Assembly: GCA_003541445.1 (NCBI GenBank)
Contig: DPMO01000098.1
Location: forward strand, 1 to 6,903
Direction: 5' to 3'
DNA: 6,903 nt
DNA from: Clostridiales bacterium
GTDB taxonomy: Bacteria; Bacillota; Sulfobacillia; UBA995; UBA9673
How positions within the stretch are numbered: the first letter of the stretch is position 1; every line of letters begins with the position of its first letter. A model generated the notes under the pieces. The model searched no databases. It saw only the letters and a program-made list of their open reading frames with translations, and was not told where the DNA came from. Shown piece by piece: positions 1-4,531 of the stretch. The position numbers and the translations under genes were made by a program.

Positions 1-53
1 TGTGCATCGGCGGCGGCATGGGTGCCGCCGGTGTCCTGGAGAGGGCGGGGTAG
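1..53 (+). CDS. Thiolase (acetyl-CoA C-acyltransferase), C-terminal end only
   Basis: Reading from base 3, the first 16 codons give CIGGGMGAAGVLERAG and then TAG at 51-53. C-I-G-G-G-M-G is the C-terminal active-site signature of thiolases. Its Cys is the general acid/base residue that works with the nucleophilic Cys near the N-terminus in acyl-CoA condensation or thiolysis. In the family this motif lies 10-20 residues from the end of the protein, as it does here. Everything upstream is outside the window, so biosynthetic and degradative thiolases cannot be told apart. The gene converges on the glutamate-synthase-like operon. The identification rests on one short but very characteristic motif. 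Confidence 0.82.
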   Translation, partial: CIGGGMGAAGVLERAG

Positions 54-72
54 AAGAGGGGGCGGAGCCTCG

Positions 73-99
73 GGGGCCGCGGCCCCAGGGCTTCGCCCT
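73..99 (+). terminator. GC-rich palindrome and small hairpin after the thiolase gene
   Basis: A perfect 14-bp palindrome (GGGGCCGCGGCCCC, 73-86) is followed at once by a second small hairpin, AGGGC-TTC-GCCCT (87-99). They lie 20-46 bases after the thiolase stop. No real T tract follows, so this may be only a folded 3' end. The hairpin at 141-167 is the better terminator. Confidence 0.3.
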
Positions 100-140
100 T
101 CGGTGTCCGGCTTTGCGCTGGGGTCAGCCGAGTAAGAAGC

Positions 141-167
141 GAGGCGGCGGCCCAGGGCCGCCGCCTC
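141..167. terminator. Bidirectional rho-independent terminator between convergent genes
   Basis: This is a perfect 11-bp stem (GAGGCGGCGGC, 141-151, with GCCGCCGCCTC, 157-167) around a 5-nt loop. The plus strand continues with ACTTGTTT. The minus strand continues with GCTTCTTACT, so both directions have a T-rich trail. It sits 23 bases beyond the stop of the minus-strand glutamate-synthase-like gene and 87 bases beyond the thiolase stop, as expected for a shared terminator of two convergent units. Confidence 0.75.
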
Positions 168-190
168 ACTTGTTTGCGGGCTCTTCCGTC

Positions 191-1447
191 CTACAGGGCC
201 ACCGGCCGGTCGAGCCCGATCAGCTTTAGGCCGGTGACGGCCGACGCGCGCACGGTGGTGGCCACGAGGTCGTCCGGACCCAGGGCGGCGATGTCGTTGT
301 GCCCGGAGAGCGCGGTGAGGATCTTGATCTCCTCGTTCATGGCCTTGAGGTAGTTGTAGACTCTCTCTCCGGCCTCCTCCACGTCGACCTGCCGCGCCGG
401 GTCCTGGGTGGCGATGCCCTTGGGGCAGGTGCCGGTGTGGCAGAGCTCACAGGCGGTGCATCCCATGGCTATCATGGCCCCGGTGGCCACGCCCACGGCG
501 TCGGCCCCCAGGGCCAGGGCCTTGACCACGTCGGCGCCGTGCCGTATGCCGCCCAGGATGATGAGCTTGATCCCCCGTTCACGGGCTCTCGTGTCCTCGA
601 AGGCCCGCAGGGCCGGGCGGAAGAGGCCCAGCGTCGGCACGCCGGCGTGGTCGGATGCCACCTCCGGGCTTGCTCCCGTCCCGCCCTCGCCGCCGTCGAT
701 GACCACGGCGTCGGCGCCGGCCTCGACGGCCTGCTTCACGTCTTCGTAGACGTCGGCCGGGCCGAGCTTGATGAGGACCGGGACCTGGTAGTCCGTCACC
801 TCCCGGATGAGTTTCACATGGTTGGCCAGGTCGTGCAGGCCGTCCATGTCGAGATGGCGGCAGGGGCTCAGAGCGTCGGTCCCGAGAGGGATCCCTCGGA
901 TGCGCGCGACCTCTTCGGTCACCTTCTCGGCCATCAGATGCCCACCCATGCCGGGCTTGGCCCCCTGCCCCAGCTTGATCTCCACGGCGTCGGCCGCACG
1001 GAGGTAGTCGGCGGACACGCCGAAGCGCCCGGTCGACCACTGGACGATGATCTTCCCGTCGCCGTACCTGCGGCAGGCTTCCTTCTCCGACGGGAGCATG
1101 CCGCCCTCGCCGGTGTTGGTGGCAATCCCCATCCGGGCCGCGCCGTAGGCCAGGGCCGTCTTGCCGTTGGGCCCGATGGCTCCGAAGCTCATCGCGGCGA
1201 TGTGCACCGGCGCCTCGAGGACCAGCGGACGCGGCAGGTCGGGACCGATGACGACCTGGGTCCGGACCTCTTCGCGGTACTTGTCGACGGCCGGCGGACC
1301 GTGGAGCTGAGCGGGGACGATGAGGATCTCGTCTAGGCTCGGGTAGGGGATGTTCGAACCGAAGCCGCGGACGACGTATGCGCCGGTCTCGGCCTTCCTC
1401 TGTATCTCGCGGACCATGTCCTTGGTCCAGACCGGGTTGCGGGTCAC
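191..1447 (-). CDS. FMN-binding glutamate synthase family protein (GltB central/synthase domain)
   Basis: This 418-residue protein matches the FMN-dependent synthase domain of glutamate synthase. That TIM barrel condenses ammonia with 2-oxoglutarate through 2-iminoglutarate. Visible motifs are AAMSFGAIG (residues 84-92), the conserved loop LGQGAKPGMGGH (159-170), the phosphate/FMN loop DGGEGGTGASP (251-261) and LGGIRHGADV (298-307). C330-x5-C336-x4-C341 has the spacing of the 3Fe-4S ligands of GltS, with an extra C333 between them. There is no N-terminal amidotransferase domain and no 4Fe-4S ferredoxin insert, both seen in longer homologues. The start is GTG at 1447, overlapping the upstream stop as GTGA, with GGGGAGGG 7 nt before it. 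It is co-transcribed with the GXGXG gene and ends at the 141-167 terminator. The fold is certain. The substrate is less so: glutamate synthase, methylglutamate synthase-like (MgsC/GlxD) and orphan enzymes all share it. Confidence 0.93.
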   Translation of the reverse strand: MTRNPVWTKDMVREIQRKAETGAYVVRGFGSNIPYPSLDEILIVPAQLHGPPAVDKYREEVRTQVVIGPDLPRPLVLEAPVHIAAMSFGAIGPNGKTALAYGAARMGIATNTGEGGMLPSEKEACRRYGDGKIIVQWSTGRFGVSADYLRAADAVEIKLGQGAKPGMGGHLMAEKVTEEVARIRGIPLGTDALSPCRHLDMDGLHDLANHVKLIREVTDYQVPVLIKLGPADVYEDVKQAVEAGADAVVIDGGEGGTGASPEVASDHAGVPTLGLFRPALRAFEDTRARERGIKLIILGGIRHGADVVKALALGADAVGVATGAMIAMGCTACELCHTGTCPKGIATQDPARQVDVEEAGERVYNYLKAMNEEIKILTALSGHNDIAALGPDDLVATTVRASAVTGLKLIGLDRPVAL

Positions 1448-2145
1448 TGCCCATCCCTCCCCTTCTTCCTCGGCCTGTAGAAGGGCCTGAGCTTCTCGCG
1501 CACCAGCTTCTTGAAGGGGCCGGGCGGGGGAGAGATGTCCAGGGTCTCGAAGAGGGTCTCGAGGTCGTTCAGGTCTTCGTCGGTAGGTTCGACCACCCGG
1601 ACGTTATGGCCGAGTGAGGCCACTTGCCCGGCCACGAAGATGGCTCCACCGACCATCCAGTCCCCCGTCTTCTCGCCGGCGTTGCCGAAGATGACCGTCC
1701 TGCCGCCCATCATGTAGAGACCGGTGAGGTCCCCGACGTTTCCCGCAACGACAATGGTGCCGCCCTTGTTGAGTTGGCCGACCCTGCCGCCCGCGTGGCC
1801 CTTCACGAGGACCGTTCCTCCGTAGAGGCTGAAGCCGAGGCCGGCCCCTGAGGACTCCTCGATGACCACGCGGCCGGCGGTCATGGTGTCGGCGGTGAAA
1901 CGGCCCGCTCTTCCGAGCAGGCGCACCGTCGCCCCTTGGTTCAGGGCGGCGAAGTAGTCGCCGGCCGAGCCCTCGACCGTGACGGTCGCTCCGGCGTCGA
2001 GCCCTACGGCCAGGCAGTCCTGCCCGTGCACGGGGCCGTAGGTCACCTCGGGGCTCCCGCGAAGGGCCCGCCTGATGGCGGCGTTCACTTCCCTCGTGCC
2101 CTGCGGCAGCACCTCCGCACGGGCCATCTCACCCTCGTCAGACAC
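1444..2145 (-). CDS. GXGXG-domain protein (glutamate synthase alpha-subunit C-terminal domain)
   Basis: This 233-residue protein is built of tandem G-x-x-G-x-x-x-G turns from about residue 52 to 180. Examples are GSAGDYFAALNQG, GHAGGRVGQLNKGG, GNVGDLTGLYMMGG and GNAGEKTGDWMVGG. This is the right-handed beta-helix that forms the C-terminal domain of glutamate synthase large subunits, encoded separately in archaea and many anaerobic bacteria (GltB3, MgsB, GlxC types). The domain is structural and holds the amidotransferase and synthase domains together. The tail (206-233) is Pro/Lys/Arg-rich. The start is GTG at 2145, nine bases after a perfect AGGAGG. An in-frame ATG at 2127 (residue 7) is the alternative. 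The gene overlaps the FMN-domain gene by 4 bp, so the two are probably translationally coupled and made in equal amounts. No glutaminase-domain gene (GltB1) precedes it; the next gene is divergent. Confidence 0.92.
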   Translation of the reverse strand: MSDEGEMARAEVLPQGTREVNAAIRRALRGSPEVTYGPVHGQDCLAVGLDAGATVTVEGSAGDYFAALNQGATVRLLGRAGRFTADTMTAGRVVIEESSGAGLGFSLYGGTVLVKGHAGGRVGQLNKGGTIVVAGNVGDLTGLYMMGGRTVIFGNAGEKTGDWMVGGAIFVAGQVASLGHNVRVVEPTDEDLNDLETLFETLDISPPPGPFKKLVREKLRPFYRPRKKGRDGQ

Positions 2146-2154
2146 CCACCATCG

Positions 2155-2160
2155 CCTCCT
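2155..2160 (-). promoter_or_regulatory. Shine-Dalgarno AGGAGG that decides the GTG start at 2145
   Basis: The minus strand reads AGGAGG-N9-GTG into the GXGXG gene. An out-of-frame ATG at 2152-2150 lies between them and opens a four-codon frame (ATG GTG GGT GTC TGA) that overlaps the true start region. A GTG initiator nine bases from a perfect SD is the best choice, but the tiny overlapping frame is unusual. Confidence 0.6.
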
Positions 2161-2238
2161 CGACAGAAAAGTACAGCATTTGACCAGTGTGTTCCACCCA
2201 TCCCAAATAATCCCTCCCCTGGATTGAGGCCCCTGGGC

Positions 2239-2272
2239 GAGAATCGCTCTTGAATGGGTGACAGCGATTCTC
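2239..2272. promoter_or_regulatory. Perfect 10+10-bp inverted repeat in the divergent intergenic region
   Basis: GAGAATCGCT (2239-2248) and AGCGATTCTC (2263-2272) are perfect reverse complements separated by 14 bases. The half-site centres are 24 bp apart, a little over two helical turns. The repeat lies 94 bp upstream of the GXGXG start and 161 bp upstream of the ECF S-component start, so it could be a shared operator for a dimeric regulator. As RNA it would be a 10-bp stem with a 14-nt loop. No T tract follows on either strand, which argues against a terminator. Which protein would bind is unknown. Confidence 0.5.
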
Positions 2273-2319
2273 TACGGCAGGTCCTTCACGGCTTATGCCT
2301 GGAAGTCCCTTGAATGTGG

Positions 2320-2409
2320 CTCCGGCGGAAGGTCATCGTCGCCGGAGGGCGAAGGATTGCCCGGGCAAGGATAACACTAAGGTGTTTCTCCGTGCTACGT
2401 CCACGCGGA
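2320..2409 (+). other. Structured leader before the ECF S-component gene (possible cis-regulatory RNA)
   Basis: Four hairpin-capable elements follow one another before the start at 2433. They are CTCCGGCG/CGCCGGAG (2320-2327 with 2340-2347, 12-nt loop), the perfect 12-bp palindrome TTGCCCGGGCAA (2357-2368), AACAC-TAAG-GTGTT (2373-2386) and a weaker bulged stem around CCGTG/CACG (2390-2405). The ribosome-binding region (2414-2423) comes directly after. ECF S components are often under riboswitch control, so an RNA switch is plausible. I could not match it to the TPP, FMN, cobalamin, THF or preQ1 consensus. The folding is visible; the regulatory role is inference. Confidence 0.35.
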
Positions 2410-2432
2410 ACCTGAGAGGGGAGTTGTCTTTC

Positions 2433-2972
2433 GTGAAGACGCGTGACCTGACCCTGGGCGCTCTCTTCATCGCCCTCGGGGTCCTCCTGCCCGTGTTCTT
2501 CCACATGGTGGGTCTCGGGAAGGCCTTCCTGCCCATGCACCTTCCCGTCCTCCTGGCCGGCTTCTTCTGCGGGCCGGCGGTGGGCCTTTCGGTCGGGGCG
2601 GTCACGCCGCTCCTGAGCGCGGTGACGACGGGTATGCCGCCGCTCATGCCGCCCATCGCCCAGCTCATGGTTGTCGAACTCGCCGTCTACGGTCTCCTCA
2701 CCGGCTGGCTCTACCGGCGGCTCGGGTGGGGCGTCTACCCGGCCCTGCTCACATCCATGCTGGCCGGCAGGGTGGCTTACGGCCTCTTCGCGTACTTCCT
2801 CATGCCCTTGGTCGGCCTCCAGCGCGTGCCCGTCTGGGCCCCGCTCGCCTACGCCGTCGGCGAGTCCCTCCCGGGAGTGGTCATCCAGCTCATCGCGGTC
2901 CCGCTCGTGGTCGGTCTGGTGGAACGCAGCACATCCGTCCTCTTCACCAGGGCCGGGAGCCCAGAGCGGTGA
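2433..2972 (+). CDS. ECF transporter S component (substrate-binding membrane subunit)
   Basis: This 179-residue, almost wholly hydrophobic protein has about six membrane segments (roughly 7-24, 31-47, 49-65, 75-95, 101-121, 145-165). It resembles the ECF S-component superfamily (PF12822-like): a short polar start MKTRDLTLGALF, then LPMHLPVLLAGFFCGP (33-48) and a TGMPPLMPP loop (66-74). Such proteins bind a vitamin, precursor or metal and dock onto a shared EcfT/EcfA/EcfA' energising module, which is not in this window. The start is GTG at 2433, nine bases after GAGAGGGGAG. The open frame extends to an ATG at 2295, but those extra 46 residues are Arg-rich, not membrane-like and overlie RNA hairpins, so I rejected that start. 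The stop overlaps the methyltransferase start as GTGA. The substrate cannot be read from the sequence. Confidence 0.88.
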   Translation: MKTRDLTLGALFIALGVLLPVFFHMVGLGKAFLPMHLPVLLAGFFCGPAVGLSVGAVTPLLSAVTTGMPPLMPPIAQLMVVELAVYGLLTGWLYRRLGWGVYPALLTSMLAGRVAYGLFAYFLMPLVGLQRVPVWAPLAYAVGESLPGVVIQLIAVPLVVGLVERSTSVLFTRAGSPER

Positions 2973-3661
2973 GGGCGGGACCGGTGGGGCGGAGCCGGGA
3001 AGGCCGCAGCAGTCGGCAGGAGGCCGTCCGCGAGTACTTCGACCGGGCCGCCGCCGACTGGGACGAGAAGGTCATCATCGACCCCGAGCGCATCCGGGGA
3101 GTCCTTGCGCATGCCCGTCTGGGGCGAGGTGACACCGTCCTGGATGTCGGAGCCGGGACAGGGGTCCTTCTGCCGTTCCTTCTCGAGGTCGTCGGGCCGG
3201 CGGGTAGGGTGATCGCTCTGGACATCTCTCCGGCAATGCTCGAGCAGGCCCGGAGCAAGGGCTTCCGTGGCGTCGAGTACCTGTGTGCCGCGGCCGAGGA
3301 CATACCCCTAGCGGAGGAGTCGTGCCGGGCGGTCATATGCTGGTCGGCCTTTCCTCACTTCGCCGACCAGAGACGGGCCATGATCGAGATGGGACGGGTC
3401 CTTGCGCCCGGCGGGAGGCTCGTCATCGCCCATGCCGACAGCCGGCAGGCCGTCAACGAGTTCCACGCCGGACTGGGGGGGACCGTCGCCGGGCACCGAC
3501 TGCCTGAGGACTCCACGATGCGCGGGTTTCTCGAGACCGCCGGGCTCGAGGAGGTCCTGCTGGCCGATGGGCCAGGCCGGTACCTGCTGGTGGCCGCCAA
3601 GCCTGCGCCGCGGTGCCGTCGGGTGCACGACGCCGGGAGGGACCGACCGCGGCCGCGGTGA
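2969..3661 (+). CDS. Class I SAM-dependent methyltransferase
   Basis: This 230-residue protein is a Rossmann-fold methyltransferase. SAM-binding motif I is VLDVGAGTG (57-65). The acidic residue ending strand 2 is in VIALDISPAM (81-90). Motif II is around CAAAEDIPL (106-114), the motif IV region is VICWSAFPHF (122-131) and the post-motif strand is LAPGGRLVIAHADS (145-158). The N-terminal helix REYFDRAAADWDE (21-33) is typical of type-11 enzymes. The acceptor substrate is not evident. AHADS with the following helix is a subtype feature, and the UbiE signatures are absent. The start is GTG at 2969, overlapping the ECF stop as GTGA, with GGGAG nine bases before it; GTG 2984 is an alternative. The last 20 residues are basic and poorly conserved-looking. 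Overlap with the S component suggests a job connected with the imported compound, which is inference. Confidence 0.88.
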   Translation: MRAGPVGRSREGRSSRQEAVREYFDRAAADWDEKVIIDPERIRGVLAHARLGRGDTVLDVGAGTGVLLPFLLEVVGPAGRVIALDISPAMLEQARSKGFRGVEYLCAAAEDIPLAEESCRAVICWSAFPHFADQRRAMIEMGRVLAPGGRLVIAHADSRQAVNEFHAGLGGTVAGHRLPEDSTMRGFLETAGLEEVLLADGPGRYLLVAAKPAPRCRRVHDAGRDRPRPR

Positions 3662-3700
3662 ACCCTCGACCGCGGCGGACCCGCCGGACTCGAGCCGGTC

Positions 3701-3706
3701 AGGAGG
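3701..3706 (+). promoter_or_regulatory. Shine-Dalgarno AGGAGG supporting a TTG start at 3715
   Basis: AGGAGG followed by eight bases and then TTG is the only good initiation signal in the 53-base gap after the first methyltransferase. It shows that translation of the second methyltransferase was designed to begin at 3715, in a frame different from its catalytic domain. This is the main support for a frameshift rather than a short gene starting at GTG 3903. Confidence 0.65.
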
Positions 3707-3714
3707 AGAAGGAC

Positions 3715-4352
3715 TTGCCGACCGAACGAGCTGACCTTGTTCTGGACTGCCTGAAGGCGGTCACGGCCCGCAAGGTGTCCCTTGACGAGGCGTCGCTCGG
3801 CGCGCTTCTCCGCCGTGGAGCGAAGAAGCTCGGCGCCTGGATGCTCCTGCGCATGCTCCTTGCCGTCGGCCCGGGACCTGTCACTGTTACCGCTGTGGAC
3901 CCGTGCTCTCCGTCGGGTCAGGCCTCGGCCAGGTCGAACTCTGGCTCGCGGAGCGCGGGTTCGACGTCACCGGGGTTGATGCGGACGAGGACATGGTGGC
4001 CGCCGCCACGCTTCTGGCAGAGCGTGTGCTGGGGAAGCAGGATCGGCCTTCCTTCGTCGTCTCACGCGCCTCGACGCTCCCGTTTCCGGACGGCACCTTT
4101 GGAGCCGTTCTCTTCCTCTCGTCCCTGCACGAGATAAAGGACCGCTTGGCGGTCCTCGCGGAGGCCGGACGGGTTCTGGCTCCGGACGGCGTCCTTGTTG
4201 TCGCGGAGGACGGCACGACCTGGGAGAGGCAGGACCTCCTCCGTGAGGTCGAGGGTGCCGGATTCGCTCCCTCCGGCGAGACCCGCCTCCCGGAGATCCT
4301 CGACCACGGAGTCGTCTCGCCCTACATCGTCAGACGGTTCCGGCGCGGCTGA
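3715..4352 (+). CDS. Second class I SAM-dependent methyltransferase, apparently frameshifted
   Basis: Two frames together make one methyltransferase of about 212 residues. The N-terminal frame starts at TTG 3715 after a perfect SD and encodes about 52 residues of helical sequence (ADLVLDCLKAVTARK, LLRRGAKKLGAWMLLRMLLA). The catalytic frame carries motif I VLSVGSGLG (from 3903), the strand-2 acidic region FDVTGVDADEDM, the motif IV-like region AVLFLSSLHEI and AGRVLAPDGVLVVAEDG, and stops with TGA at 4350-4352. GC-rich third positions switch from the first frame to the second near 3867-3880, at GGCCCGGG. One extra C in the CCC run at 3870-3872 would join them as LLAVGPGTCHCYRCGPVLSVGSG. The cause may be a sequencing or assembly deletion, a real mutation or, less likely, programmed -1 shifting; no classical slippery heptamer is visible. 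A conservative alternative is a 149-residue gene starting at GTG 3903, but it would lack the N-terminal helices and begin inside the Rossmann fold. The substrate is unknown. Confidence 0.75.
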
Positions 4353-4367
4353 AGCCGTTCATCAGAA

Positions 4368-4392
4368 GGGGGACCGGGCGACCCGGTCCCCC
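4368..4392 (+). terminator. Hairpin terminator after the ECF/methyltransferase operon
   Basis: GGGGGACCGGG (4368-4378) pairs perfectly with CCCGGTCCCCC (4382-4392) around a CGA loop, 16 bases after the stop at 4352. No T tract follows directly; only CTTTCC occurs about 15 bases on. It may be an imperfect intrinsic terminator or a 3'-end stabilising hairpin. Confidence 0.55.
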
Positions 4393-4531
4393 ACGCAGCG
4401 GTCAGGCTTTCCTGGAGCGCTAAATACCCCCATAAAGCCCGCCCCAAGGGCCGAAACCTATGAGGACCCTTATGAGTTGGCCGCCGTTTCAGCGGATGAC
4501 CGGCCGGCCGTGAGCGAAAGGGGGTGCACGA
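4393..4531 (+). other. Structured, gene-free leader upstream of the secreted acidic protein
   Basis: No coding sequence is supportable here. The RNA has several pairings. AAGGG-CC (4446-4452) pairs with GG-A-CCCTT (4464-4471) around a loop containing GAAACC. CATAA (4431-4435) can pair with TTATG (4470-4474), which shares bases with the first stem, so the two exclude each other. CCGC (4481-4484) pairs with GCGG (4492-4495), and GGCCG (4479-4483) with CGGCC (4501-4505 or 4505-4509). TATGAG occurs twice, 12 bases apart (4459-4464 and 4471-4476). The AT-rich patch TAAATA (4421-4426) is a possible but weak -10. A regulatory RNA is possible. I could not match a known class. Confidence 0.35.

Noticed and set aside
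299..1336. Long plus-strand open frame of 345 codons opposite the FMN-domain gene
   Set aside because: It is antisense to a clearly recognisable glutamate-synthase domain. Its Gly/His/Arg/Val-rich composition is what high-GC antisense DNA gives, and it has no recognisable motif.
2180..2211. Sigma-A promoter TTGACC to AATAAT on the plus strand
   Set aside because: Both hexamers are good, but the spacer is 20 bases, too long for a standard promoter. I kept it only as a possible weak site.
2411..2423. TPP riboswitch suggested by ACCTGAGAGGGG near the ECF gene
   Set aside because: The rest of the THI-box core (GGGGTGC and the GGATAATGCCAGCG-like segment) is missing, and the match lies on the ribosome-binding site.
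2295..2432. Upstream ATG at 2295 as the start of the ECF S component
   Set aside because: The added 46 residues are Arg-rich and polar, unlike the family, and overlie RNA hairpins. GTG 2433 has a good SD at the right spacing and gives a typical 179-residue protein.
2726..2968. Extension of the first methyltransferase upstream into the ECF gene
   Set aside because: The frame is open only because it shadows the membrane protein. The GTGA overlap at 2969 with GGGAG upstream gives the normal methyltransferase N-terminus.
4431..4500. Cyclic-di-GMP (GEMM) riboswitch suggested by ATAAAG and GAAACC before a secreted-protein gene
   Set aside because: The defining GCAAAGCC core and the paired tetraloop-receptor arrangement are not present in the right order. 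The resemblance is limited to short A-rich patches.
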